Source of the DNA: Cephalopachus bancanus
Taxonomy: Eukaryota; Chordata; Mammalia; Primates; Tarsiidae
Assembly: GCA_027257055.1 (NCBI GenBank)
Contig: JAPVLO010000044.1
Coordinates: 5,332,001 to 5,396,000, forward strand
Direction of reading: 5' to 3'
DNA length: 64,000 nt
The translations under genes and the position numbers were made by a program. The notes beneath the pieces are model-generated. The model saw nothing but the letters and a program-made list of their open reading frames with translations, had not been told where the DNA came from and ran no database searches. Positions 1 through 64,000 of the stretch are shown here, one piece after another. Every line of letters begins with the position of its first letter. The first letter of the stretch is position 1.

Positions 1-59
1 AGCTCAATGTTAGAATTCTAAAGGACCACTGTTGTATACATGGTCTATCATTGTCTAAA

Positions 60-440
60 ATAGGTATGCCCAACCTGTGGCCCATGGGCCACATGCAGCC
101 CAGGACAGCTAGTAATGCAGCCCCACAACATCTTTTAACATCATGTGCTTTTTAGCATTCATTTTCTTTGGGCCCCAAGTATAGTTCCATTTTTGAAGTT
201 TGTAATCATGCCTCATTCATGACATCACTTTTTGGCAGCACATACATTTGTGAGAAGCTGTTTTCATTTATAAAGCACAGGAAGAGCAAAATCGGAACAA
301 ACGTTTCTGACAAGCACCTTGAGAACTCACTAAGAATTGCAACCACTTCCATTGTACCAGACATTGACTAGTTTTACAAAAAGAAGGTCAAATTTCCCAC
401 TAGCTTTATATTGTTTTCATTTTTCCAAACTTTATAATAA
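60..440 (+). mobile_element. Fossil hAT DNA transposon fragment
   Basis: The remnant coding segment at 168-371 is embedded in sequence of the same element. AT-rich sequence follows from about 430, and no clear terminal inverted repeat is visible. Confidence 0.5.
168..371 (+). pseudogene. hAT-family transposase C-terminal remnant (Charlie8/GTF2IRD2-like)
   Basis: A 67-codon open stretch reads FGSTYICEKLFSFIKHRKSK, then NVSDKHLENSLRIATT and VPDID. This matches the C-terminal dimerisation region of hAT transposases, in particular the Charlie8-derived domain found in GTF2IRD2-type proteins (family knowledge, not a search). The preceding 60-165 segment (tgtggcccatgggccacatg) resembles the same type of element. 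The frame upstream is broken and no catalytic region is visible, so this is a fossil. Confidence 0.7.
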
Positions 441-639
441 AATATTTTAAAAGAAGTCTAATTATATATATATAAACACACACACTATTTTATATAATTT
501 ATGTGAAGCTCGAGACAATTCCTCTTTACTTGATGTGGCCTTGTGTCTTTACTAGATACACCCTGGTCTAAAATGTTGGTATGTGGCATATGACTGTTCC
601 TACACACATATATGTGTATACAAATAATTATTACAATAT

Positions 640-1300
640 ATATTATTATTACCAACATGTAGGTACTTACTAGATCAGATGGTGCTAAGTGCCAAGTAGA
701 AATAAGAAAGGTAGGGGTGGGGAATGCCAGGGTAGCAATGTAGGAAGAGGCAGGTCAGCCATTTTATACTGGTGATCAGAAAAGACTTTTTAATAAGCTA
801 ACATGTAATCAGGGACTGAAGGGAGGGCTGTAGTCATGATATAGATCTGAGGGAAGAGCATACATGGTTGAAGGAATATCAAGTACAAAGGCTTGAGGCA
901 GAAGCAGTAAGGAGTAAACCGTGGTTAAAGTAAAGTAGATGGAAGAGATGGGAGGAGATGAAGTCAGAGTTGTAGGTCCAGACCATGGAGAGCACACAGA
1001 CCATTTGAGAAACAGTTTTCCACTTTGAGTAAGAGAGAAAGTCACTGGAAACTTATGATACATGACATAATCTAACTGTCAAGCAGACAGGCTAACTGTC
1101 CTACTAAGTCTAGTAGGAATTTAGGAGATGGATGCAAAAATCTAGGTGAGAGATAATAGTAGCTTGGACCATGATATTAGTGCTGAAGGTAATGAGAAGT
1201 GGTTGAATTCTGGACATAATCTGATGATGGACACAACAGGATTTAATAATAAATTACAAATGTGTAGTATGAGAGAAAGAGAAGAGTCAAGAATTACTTA
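640..1300 (-). repeat. L2 LINE fragment (antisense)
   Basis: The order of phrases matches inverted L2 3' sequence as I know it: aaaggcttgaggcag, agatgggaggagatgaagtcagag, gtgagagataatagtagcttgga, then gagagaaagagaagagtcaag. It is diverged and has no open frame. Confidence 0.65.
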
Positions 1301-1639
1301 ATTCTCAAAGCAGATAGTTAATAGCGAAAACAAAAAAATGTATTTAATAATTTCCATTTTTACTAGCCTACATATCCTGATACTCTCAGTCAAAAAATAA
1401 ATATTTACTCTCAGTTAGTAGACAAATGCTAAATTCCTTCCAAAAGCACTCTAGAGCTTTTGATAACAAAAAATTCAGTTGGCTGCAGAATCTCCTACAT
1501 CAACTTTGTAAAAAAGCATACTTATAATTAATTTGCTAGGCATTAATATCCTACTTCTGATAGCAATTACATAACTTAATATTACTATACATGTCAAATA
1601 CCATATAATATTTAAAAAGGTATTCTGCTCTAAGACACT

Positions 1640-1855
1640 CAATTATATCACACCATGTCCTTTCCAACTGAACATCCTACCTAAAATTGCCCTCCTTCTC
1701 ATCACTCTTCCTACCTGGCTTTGTTTTTGTTAGGCTCCCCCAATAGAATAAGTCTCATTTTGTCAGAGACCCTATATCTCTTATTCACTACTATATCTCT
1801 GGTAGCTAGAGTGGGAGCTCAATAAATCCTTGTTGAATCAATAAAATAATATTTA
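1640..1855 (+). repeat. L2 LINE 3' end
   Basis: It ends in agctcaataaatccttgttgaat preceded by a stop-region phrase about an interval of activity (tatatctctggtagctagag), typical of the L2 3' terminus in plus orientation. Confidence 0.65.
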
Positions 1856-1859
1856 TATA

Positions 1860-2905
1860 TTTTCTACAGAGAACACTGGTGAGGAGAGTACTCTGGGAAC
1901 GCAGAGACGAGTGAAACTTGACCTAAGAGTTTACAAACCAGGCAGGCACAAAAAACTACCTACACATAAAATGAAATAGGAGGTATAGCAAAGATTCAAG
2001 CAAATTGACACAAAAGCACACTGAAAGGAAAAACTAATTCCTAGCCTGAAGGATTCACCAAGAGGAGACAATGACTAAGTTGTAAAATTAAAGTTGGACT
2101 TACATAGAAGGAAAAAAAAGGCAACTCTAAAATATAGTAACAGTATAAGGAGGAAAAAAATTCTAATGACATTCAAAGATTTTGAAAGTACCCAGTATAC
2201 TGGGGAAATGAAAGACATGGCTAGGAACAAACTGCATGGAGAAATGTCCCAGCTAATAGGACTGGAAGGAAGGCTGACTCCAGTGATTAGAGAAACTGCA
2301 AATCAGGGGATAAGGAAATCTGAAAGGACCTGAAATAAAATCCAAGATAAGCATATAGGTGCCATTTTCATTTATTATATTAATGAAAAGATGAAAGCTG
2401 GACGGTTTATAAATATAGAGTTTGAATTTTGTAAAATAATAAGAGTTCTAGAGATTGGCTGCACAGCAACTTGAATACACTTAAACCACTAAACTGTAGA
2501 CTCAAAAGTGGTTAAGATGATAAATTTTATGTTTGTTTTACTGAAATTTTTTTTAAAAAGGCAAAGTACATATTTAAATTCAGAAGCTCTTCCAAAATAC
2601 TGTTGACATTTTGGATGACTGATAATTGCAAGTCTAAAAGAAAACAGCTGTGTACTTAAATTTTTTTAAAAAAATAAAATACCATAAATTTAAATAAAAA
2701 AGACAAAGTAAAAACACAAATGCTGAACTTCCATTTCTACTTTTCAAAATTGTACAATAATTTAAGTAGTGACAAAACTATTGAACTTTCTATCCTCTAA
2801 CTTCTAAAACACAACTAAAAGTGAAAAAATGAGATGTATAGTGAAGTAGATATTAAATTCTGCTGCTAAGAATTTAATAGGTGCTTGAGTATAAAAAGTA
2901 GTGAA
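1860..2905. other. PHKB intron sequence, no recognised feature
   Basis: This is AT-rich sequence. A 79-codon open stretch at 2094-2333 shows no recognisable domain and is probably chance. Confidence 0.5.
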
Positions 2906-2909
2906 CCAG

Positions 2910-3070
2910 GAAAGAGAAATCATGAGTTCTAATCTCTTCTCTGCAATTACTAGCCATAGGACTACAGATAGTCACTTTCCCACAAAGAGCTCCAGTTCTC
3001 TGTTTGTAAAATGAGGGAATTAGATGAGTTATTTCAAGGTCTTGACCAACTTGAGCTTCGTTTATAAAAA
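2910..3070 (+). repeat. MIR SINE
   Basis: The sequence has the MIR core pattern: a tRNA-like end, then tagccataggac, then ctctgtttgtaaaatgaggg and aggtcttgacca. It is strongly diverged. Confidence 0.6.
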
Positions 3071-3399
3071 TATGTAAGTGAAAAGTTTCTTTCAGATGAA
3101 GGATAAAAATGATCTCTTTCCAACTTTAAAACTCTATGCTGTGCTTGACATTAAAAGAAAATAAAAAGATGAGAAATCTTCCATTTATTGTCTTGAAAGA
3201 AAATGTCACCACTTTTTGCACTGTATTTATAATTTGTCTATGAATCTTCAAATGAAATCAAAACTCTCCACAACTTGGCAGAATACTAAACTTTGAAGAA
3301 AAGTAAAGTTATTTTAAACTCAAATTGAGTACAAAACTAAGATTATCTGTCAACAACAGAAGCTAAAACTGACAGCTTATCATATGTCAAAAATAAAAA

Positions 3400-3680
3400 C
3401 CTGAGAGTATTTTGATTTCTTTTTAAAATTATAATAAACATTTTTATGGCTTTGCTTTTTATATTAAATCATTTAATCTATCTGAAATGCATTTTGGTGT
3501 GTGATGTGAGGTGAGGCTCTAACTTCATTAATTTTCCTTAAAGTAGTTGTTAAATAATCTATACATCACCATCAGTTCATGAAGTTTCCTTGATCACATA
3601 TTATTTTAAATTCCTGTGTGTATGGCAAGGTCTTTTTCTGAGTTACCTATACCCTGCCATCAATTACAGTAAACAAGTAC
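3400..3680 (-). mobile_element. L1 ORF2 3'/3' UTR fragment (antisense)
   Basis: The phrases aatgcattttggtgtgtgat, gtgaggtgaggctctaactt and the following fragments match antisense L1 sequence near the ORF2 end of old primate L1M elements. Confidence 0.5.
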
Positions 3681-3814
3681 CGCTCTGTTTCACTGAATTT
3701 TCAATTTCAATGACAGAAATTTTCATTTAGAATTTCCTTTTTTGTACTTTCAAAATTTATAATAAAAATTTCCAACTTGTTATCTAATTTCTTAAATACA
3801 TTGACATAATTATC

Positions 3815-4095
3815 TTATTTTATTTTTGAGTTGGAGCTCATTCTGTCACCCAGACTGAAGAGGCATGACCTGGCTCACCACAGCCTCAAACTCTTCAAGT
3901 GATCCTCCTGCTCAGCCTCCTAGGTATTAGGACTACAGTTGTGTACCACCATGCCCAATTGATTTTTTATTTTTTGTAGAGATGAGATCTCAATATATTG
4001 ACCAGGCTGGTCTTGAACTCCTGGGCTCAAGCAATCCTCCCACCTCAGCCTTCCAAACTGTTAGAATTATAGGTGTGAGCCACCAAGTCTGGCCA
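3815..4095 (-). mobile_element. Alu dimer, old (AluJ-like)
   Basis: This is an antisense Alu with a T-rich 5' side (its A tail), both arms, and the end gtgagccaccaagtctggcc. It is heavily diverged and lacks the young-family diagnostic positions. Confidence 0.9.
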
Positions 4096-4099
4096 ATCA

Positions 4100-5790
4100 T
4101 AGTTATTTTAAAATCTGCCTGATAATTCCAATATCACAACCAAAAGAAGGTCTATTTCTGTTTTCTGTGTTTCCTTTTGGTTCTCTGTTGTTTGATCTTC
4201 TCTCCTGGTATGCCTGATAATTTCTGAGTGAAAGACAGACATTGTACATAAATCACTGTAGAAGAACTTTGAGATTCTAGATGATGTTATTTCCTATACT
4301 TTGTGGGAAATGAACTATTTCTGACTCCCTTTTACTCTAAATGTATAGCTTTTCAAGAGGCGCATCTACAAGTCTGGGGTTTTTTAAAAAATCTCTCTTC
4401 CTTGGTAGGTACTGAGCTCCAATCTTTGTCCCCTTAGCTACATGAGACTGACAAGAGCTATACTCCACTGAAATGACCATAATTATAATAAACCAATATA
4501 TTAATTTAGGAGGTACTCACATCTTTATAACAGTCTTTCCATTCAAGAATATGGTATAGCCCATCATTTATTCAAATTTTATCTTATATTTTTCATCAAA
4601 ATTATCTATTTTTTTTCCATATAGGTCCATACATTTCTTAAAATTAGAAAAATGTCTAGGTAGATCCTGGAATGGAAGGGACATTTAAGTATAAAAGCAA
4701 AAGTAGATAACTGGTTAATATGACCATCACATATCTTTCACTCTTATTTTCCTTAAACTCTCACTGAAATGACAGTAGAAAAAAAGTTTAAGATAAGATA
4801 TAAATCCATTTGTACAAAGAGAACAGAAGAGTCTCAAGATCATGAGGTACAGATACTGTTGGGAGTCAGGGAGAGGAAACTATGAACAGTAGATTTACTG
4901 ATACTCTCTACATAAAAAGACTGGACCCTAAAGTTCCTCTCCATTTCCTACACAGCTAGGAAGTTACTGTCTGCTTCTATCTCCCTAATTTTAGGGAGAC
5001 AAGAAGCTTTTTCTCTAGATAAAAACTCTGTACTCAAGAGTATAAGACATAGCTGAGAACATGACATATAAGAATTAATATATGTTTTGGCATAAATTAC
5101 AAAACAGTGGGACCCTGGCTCCTTTCCTCCACCCTGCTCTCAGGACATGGAAAAAAGGTGGATGTCCTTTAGGCATGAGGTTAGATGTTTATTTTCTGGG
5201 GAAACTAAAGAGCCTCAGAGAAAACAACTCCAGGTATTGGCATCTGAGACTTTCTACAACAAAAGGGCCTCTGCCACCAGACCACCTTATAAGAGAACTT
5301 ATTAATATTCTTTGTCCCCAAACACATGACTACCTATACACTTTTTACTCTTTCAATCTTAAAAATGAATAGCTAAAGATTACCAGACATCTGACAAATG
5401 CCTCCAACATGAAAGACTGAGAAAGAAAAATCTGAAAAAGATAATGCAAAGAAGAGAAAAATTTCAAAAGACCTCTAGCTAATATTCTCAGAAAAATAAG
5501 ATAAAATATAACATCCACAGAACAGGATACTATGAAAATGAAGAATTTTAAACATGATAGCCAAATTGCAAAGCTTACTAAAATAATTGCAAGATAAAAA
5601 TTTTTAAAACTGCCCCAGAAAGCATTACAAAAGAACAACAGAAAATAAGGGGAAGATAAAAATCTAGGTTAAAAATCCATCAAGTATGGAAAATACAACC
5701 ATGTGTAAATGAACATGCAAACATGCCATTATAACACCACAGACACAGGTCCTTCTTTATTGCCTCTCCTCTTTCTTACTCAATATTTAA
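4100..5790. other. PHKB intron, mostly unassigned; possible old L1M piece at 5380-5720
   Basis: The A-rich stretch at 5380-5720 (aaaaatctgaaaaagataat and similar) resembles the A-rich 5' portion of L1M/HAL1 elements. The 96-codon open stretch at 5082-5372 has no recognisable domain. Nothing else is supported. Confidence 0.35.
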
Positions 5791-6230
5791 CACCTACTAT
5801 GTGAAACACCCTATAAGATAATCACAACTGTTTTATAGGAAATAAATAAGTTGATGATGGATCACAATCTATGTAGTTTAATTTAAAGTTCATAAAAGTA
5901 TGGTAAAGAAGGGAAGTATCATTTCTGGTTTAGGTGATTTTCTAGAGTTGCCTTTAAAGGGAAGATGTCAAAGCCCAATGTCCATAAAAAAAGGAAGGAT
6001 ATTCCAGGCAGAGAAAGAAATACAAATAGAGGGTCAGAATCCACAAAATTCAGGACACAGTAATTAATTTGTATTGGCAGAAGTACAAGGAGTGTTTAGT
6101 AGGAAATAATTGTGGCTAAGAGGGAACCAAAGTGGGTTTTTGTAATTAGCAGCTGTGACGATAATGCCATGAAGTTCTGAAGGGAACAAGGATTATCTCC
6201 AGATTGGATGTTACAGTAGAGCAGAAAAAA
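5790..6230 (-). repeat. Probable L2 LINE fragment (antisense)
   Basis: The sequence includes ggatattccaggcagag, then gaagtacaaggagtgtttag and a trailing gaagggaacaaggattat. The order resembles inverted L2. Divergence is high. Confidence 0.45.
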
Positions 6231-6330
6231 GAGCACTAGACTCAGAGTCAACCTTTCCCTAAAAGCCCAAGATTATATAGCAGGCTACTTCACCACTATC
6301 AACCCAGCTTCCTCAAATGCAAAAATGTAG
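6228..6330 (+). repeat. MIR fragment
   Basis: gagcactagactcagagtca is a typical MIR 5' phrase, followed by a degraded core. Confidence 0.45.
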
Positions 6331-6556
6331 TTAGAGATAAGCTACTAAAGACTCAGCTACTGCAGGAAACTATAGCAATTGTTCAAGCATTTGACTAGTG
6401 GGCAGAGATAAAGGAGAATGGTGACAAAAAGAACAGGAAGATAGGTAGGAAAAAAACCTTAAGACAAAAACTGTAAATAGAACATATGTTAAGAAACACA
6501 TCTGTATTGTAGATTAATTGTCCCGAAAATAGAAACAAAATCAAAAATAAGATTAC

Positions 6557-60388
<53,832 letters not shown>

Positions 60389-60513
60389 CTAAAACAAAAA
60401 AAAAAACATTAAATTTTTCACTAACAAATTAGAACAGCTATACTTAGGCTATACGCTAAAAATTCATTTATAGTAATAACTTACAACTACACTGATTTTG
60501 TAAGTATCCTTGT

Positions 60514-60816
60514 GTTTTTTTGTTTTTTTGTTTTTTTTGAGTTGGAATCTCACTCTGTCACTCAGACTGAAGTGCAGTGGCCGCTCCCGGCCACTGCAGC
60601 CTCGACCTGCTGGGCTCCGGTGATCCTTCCACCTCAGCCTTCCAAGTAGCTGGAACTATAGGCATGCGCTACTGTGCCCAGCTAATTTTTGATTTACTGT
60701 AGAGATGAGAGCTCGTCAAGTTGCCCAGGCGGGTCTTGAACCGGCGGGCTCAGGCAATCCACTCACCTCAGCCTCCCAAAGTGCTGGGATTATAGGTTGA
60801 GCCACCGAGCCTGGCC
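60514..60816 (-). mobile_element. Young lineage-specific Alu (copy G)
   Basis: Antisense with a T/G tail, gtggccgctcccggccactg in the right arm, tttactgtagagatgagagc and ataggttgagccaccgagcc at the end. A short direct repeat, tccttgt, lies at 60507-60513 and 60817-60823. It lies about 125 bp upstream of PHKB exon 1 of this set, in the intron. Confidence 0.95.
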
Positions 60817-60864
60817 TCCTTGTTCTTTAGAAAAAAATATCTCTCAGGACTCATTATTCAAAAG

Positions 60865-61536
60865 CTCATTCATTCAATCCATCAAACAGCAGTCATTTAA
60901 TAAATATTTACTGAATACTTACTAATGCCTGGAATCAACTAGACAGAGAGTTACAAACACAAAAGATAGAGAACTTCCCTCAGAGACTCACAGTCTATTG
61001 AAGAAGCTGGCATGTAAATAAACAACTACAGTGCACTAGGAATTGTCTATACATAGTATATGAGGATCATAGGGAATGAAACCCCTAAGTCAGCCTTGGG
61101 GTCAGGGAAGGTTTGTAGGAAAGAAGATGTTTCAGCTAATGCCTAAAGGACTTCACTGGAGTGATGAGCTAAGGGAACTCAAGACAGAGGAAGTAACAGT
61201 ACAAACCGCAGATGCAGAGAAGCACAAAAACAAAGAAACTACCAGCACTTCAGTATTTCTGCGATAAGCAAGGAAAAAGTACTGAAACTAAAGTCCAATA
61301 GATGGGCCAGTCAGTCAGAGCAGGAAGGGTCTTGGAAGTCATGTTAAGAGAATGAGACTTTGATCTGGAAATAACAGGGAACTACTGGTAAATACTGGGC
61401 AGGATCAGATTTACTTATTATATTTACTTGCAGGACTTGGTAAATGGTAATACTGAAGAGAGCTGTAGGGCAAGAAATAAGAGCAGTTAGAAGGCCACTG
61501 GAGCAAAATCCAAATGATAAAAGATGACAGCCTAAA
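60865..61536 (-). repeat. L2 LINE fragment (antisense)
   Basis: taaatatttactgaatactt, gagactcacagtctattgaa, ggggtcagggaaggtttgta, aaggacttcactggagtgat, then agtcagtcagagcaggaagg, follow inverted L2 order. MER20 interrupts it. Confidence 0.75.
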
Positions 61537-61744
61537 CAAGGGTTTCTCAAATTTGATGGTACTGACATTTGTGGTCAAATAATTCTTTGTTTTGGGCCTG
61601 TTCTCAAAAGTATAGGATGCTTAGTAGCATCCCTATCCTCCACCTTCCAGATGCCAGTAGCACTCACAAAGTTATGACAACCCAAAATGTCTGCATTGCC
61701 AAATGGTCTCCAAGGGCAAAACTGCCCCAGGATACAAACCACTG
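61537..61744 (+). mobile_element. MER20 (hAT-Charlie nonautonomous DNA transposon)
   Basis: Near full length at 208 bp. It starts caagggtttctcaaatttga, has aataattctttgttttgggc, gcttagtagcatccctatcc, agatgccagtagcactcac, caacccaaaatgtctgcatt and ends caaaccactg. This order matches the MER20 consensus as I know it. Both terminal ends are recognisable. Confidence 0.92.
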
Positions 61745-62362
61745 ATTTAAACCAATGAAGGAAGAAACAGAATGTTAAGATTTTAAGGAGACTAAATCTG
61801 CTAGCCTTGGTGATTGTCAAAGCTGGATAAGTGAGAAGGAAGTGCCTAGAATGACTCTCATTAGGGGGCTTGGGTAGAGGAATGGAAGCTGAATATAGAC
61901 AGACTCTAGACTAAGTGAGAATGTCCCAAGGTCAGTTGCATCCATGGGTAGGGCACTCAGGGGGAGAGATATGAGTTAGGGATAGAGATCAACAGCTGAA
62001 GCTAAGAGAGCATGGGTAGAATGCAAAGAGAATAGGGCTGTGAATGGGTCCCAGGAGAACAACATTTAAAAAGATGCAGAAGAAGAACAATCTGCAAAAG
62101 AAACTAAGGACAGTGAGAGAAGTTAGTAGACAACTAAGAGAATAGGCTCACAGGAAATGGAGAATGTTCTAAAACAGAGGACTCAGCAAAGACACTCAAA
62201 TGCCAAGAAGAAGTTCTATGAAATAAGGTCAGAAAAGTATCTACTATGACCCAATAACCTAAACTGACCAAAGCCAGTAGAACTACTGTAGAGTGTTGGA
62301 GAAAAGAGTCTCTTTGTAGAGAAAGAGTAAGTGGGAGGCAAACAAGAAAAGACTCCAAGTAC
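61745..62362 (-). repeat. Probable continuation of the antisense L2
   Basis: Phrases such as gaaacagaatgttaagattt and gggtagaatgcaaagagaat are compatible with inverted L2. Certainty is low. Confidence 0.4.
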
Positions 62363-62375
62363 AGGCCATGCTTTT

Positions 62376-62659
62376 CTTTTTGTGAGTTGGAGTCTCACTC
62401 TGTTGCCCAGACTGGAGTGCAGTGGCCACTCCTGGCCACTGCAGCCTCAACCTCCTGGGCTCCGGCGATCCTTCTGCCTCAGCCTTCTGAGTAGCCGGAA
62501 TTACAGGCATGCGCTACCACGCCCGGCTGATTTTTTTGATTTACTGTAGAGATGAGGTCTCGCTGCCCAGGCGGGTCTCGAACCTGCGGACTCAGGCAAT
62601 CCACTCATCACAGCCTCCCAAAGGCGCGGGATTACAGGCTGAGCCACCAAGCCCGGCTT
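62376..62659 (-). mobile_element. Young lineage-specific Alu (copy H)
   Basis: Antisense with almost no A tail left, gagttggagtctcactctgt, tttactgtagagatgaggtc, the inverted B-box arm gcgggtctcgaacctgcgg, and ggcgcgggattacaggctga. A perfect 13-bp target-site duplication, aggccatgctttt, lies at 62363-62375 and 62660-62672. It shares the GGCGCGGG variant with copy B. Confidence 0.97.
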
Positions 62660-62672
62660 AGGCCATGCTTTT

Positions 62673-63515
62673 TAGAAGTGTGGCTACAAGATGAAGAGGT
62701 TGGGAGGCAGATAGTGATATGGGTGTTTGTGTGTTTGTTCAATGATAAACACCAGTGTGTTTATGCAGAGGAAAAGTCAACTTAAGTTGAAGAAACAGGA
62801 CAAAGGAAAGGCAGAAGTGGGGAGATGAGGAGAAAAAAGCGAAATGGATATCCTTCTATTTGGAGAGAAAACAAACTCTGAGTGAGTGTCATAAGGAAGT
62901 AAAAGAGAACAGATAGGGTGTACACACGGAGTGCTAACCTCAGAAGGAAGAATAGCACTTCTGTGAGACGAGATGGAGGTTAAGTATGGATGAAGGAAAG
63001 AGGCAGTTGAGGAGGCCATACAGAAACTAAAGACTATCGAGGAGAAAATGAGAACTAAAGTCTGGGAACTTGAGTACCAAAGGGAAAAAGCCAGAAAAGT
63101 CTTCAAGGGAAGTTCCCGGCAGGGTCACATAGCAAGACTGACAAGAAATGAAAGCAGTGATGAGGACTGAACCAAAATACATGTCCTAAATTTGGAGTGG
63201 CACCTAGCCATAGTGTTTGTGGTTTTCTTGGTGGTACTTAGCAGCACGTGCAGAAATAGAGAAAGCTTGCTAAATGGATCCAAAGTTAAAAGTATGCACC
63301 TGAATCTTCAGGTGGTTCAATTCAAATGTAAGTGCGGCAAATTGGCTCGGTTTGCATTTATTAAATAAAGAAACAGTTGAAGGCATTTAAAGATAAATGA
63401 ATCTTTTGGCCCAACCTAACAGACTGTAACACTGCTAACATTGCTGTAAAATTTCAAAAATGTACAAAATAAAGTTGACTTCTAATGTTTCCAAGTGATA
63501 GTCAACTGTGAAATT
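62673..63515. other. PHKB intron, L2-like traces, otherwise unassigned
   Basis: The part at 62800-63170 is purine-rich and may be inverted L2 (ggtgtacacacggagtgcta). An 8-bp inverted repeat, cacctgaa/ttcaggtg, lies at 63297-63314. Confidence 0.4.
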
Positions 63516-63526
63516 AAATAAAATGA

Positions 63527-63833
63527 GCCGGGCTCGGTGGCTCAGCCTGTAATCCCGTGCTTTGGGAGGTTGAGGTGAGTGGATTGCCTGAGCCTGCAGG
63601 TTCAAGACCCGCCTGGGCAACTTGGCGAGACCTCATCTCTACAATAAATCAAAAATTAGCTGGGCGTGGTAGCACTCGCCTGTAGTTCCAGCTACTTGGA
63701 AGGCTGAGGCGGAAGGATTGCTGGAGCCCAGCAGGTCGAGGCTGTGGTGGCCGGAAGCGGCCACTGCACTCCAGTCTGTGTGACAGAGTGAGACTCCAAC
63801 CCAAAAAATAAAATAAAATAAAAATAAATAAAA
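63527..63833 (+). mobile_element. Young lineage-specific Alu (copy I)
   Basis: A full dimer from gccgggctcggtggctcagc to gagactccaaccc, with an A/T tail of AAAAT units. The target-site duplication aaataaaatga lies at 63516-63526 and 63834-63844. Confidence 0.97.
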
Positions 63834-63844
63834 AAATAAAATGA

Positions 63845-63985
63845 AGCTGGGCATGGTGGCACATGTCTGTAGTCTGGGCTACTTGGGAGGCTGTGGCAAC
63901 AGAATTGCTTGAGCCCAGGAGTTCCACTCCAGCCTGGGCAACATAGCAAGATCCTGCAGGTATTAAAAAAAGAAAAATAAAGACA
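63845..63985 (+). mobile_element. Alu monomer fragment adjoining copy I
   Basis: agctgggcatggtggcacat, ggctacttgggaggctgtgg, cttgagcccaggagttccac, then an A-rich tail. Its 5' end adjoins the 3' target-site duplication of copy I, which inserted immediately upstream of it. Confidence 0.85.
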
Positions 63986-64000
63986 TAAAAGAAAAAAGAA

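Noticed and set aside
1..6556. Search for the following PHKB exon
   Set aside because: No stretch encodes the expected continuation after VHVDRLQ, so it lies beyond the left edge.
60389..64000. Search for the preceding PHKB exon
   Set aside because: I found no stretch encoding the expected upstream protein with splice sites; it must lie beyond the right edge.

Overview
The window is an internal piece of a primate nuclear genome. It has intron-exon structure with GT-AG splice sites, dense dimeric Alu SINEs, L1, L2, MIR and DNA-transposon fossils, and two processed pseudogenes. The only functional gene I can support is PHKB, the beta regulatory subunit of phosphorylase kinase. It lies on the minus strand and runs through the whole window. 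Ten consecutive coding exons are present: 60388-60331, 59788-59711, 57571-57413, 44342-44248, 14134-14079, 13561-13468, 8169-8086, 7611-7507, 6992-6910 and 6647-6557. Joined, they give 903 nt, or 301 uninterrupted codons, with every split codon restored across its junction. Upstream and downstream exons of the gene lie outside both window edges.

Layout. From 1 to 14.1 kb is the exon-rich 3' half, holding six exons. The introns here carry L2, MIR, mariner, hAT and L1 fossils, plus a decayed 90-bp copy of one PHKB exon/intron boundary embedded in old L1 sequence. From 14.1 to 44.2 kb is a 30-kb intron. It holds an alpha-tubulin processed pseudogene (18.9-20.5 kb, minus strand) and a ferritin heavy chain processed pseudogene (29.36-30.26 kb, plus strand), the latter keeping an intact-looking iron-responsive element. 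It also holds LTR-like repeats and a nested L1/Alu cluster at 37.9-39.7 kb. From 44.3 to 57.4 kb is a 13-kb intron with a 3.5-kb fossil L1 interrupted by two Alus. From 57.4 to 64 kb come the first three exons of the set, a MER20 element and several Alus.

Organism. The gene, Alu dimers, MER20 and MaLR-like LTRs place the DNA in a primate. The young Alu copies do not carry the AluJ/S/Y sequence that dominates monkeys and apes: they have a shortened 5' region, a tRNA-like B-box arm, a characteristic CTACAATAAATCAAAAA linker and a GACTCCAACTC 3' end. They also lack what I know of lemur/galago Alu types. A tarsier is my best guess, at moderate confidence and from memory of Alu lineages only.

The most interesting signal is this lineage-specific Alu family. 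Copies of different apparent age sit side by side. In the youngest, both arms have become more self-complementary and the internal pol III promoter boxes have moved toward tRNA consensus.
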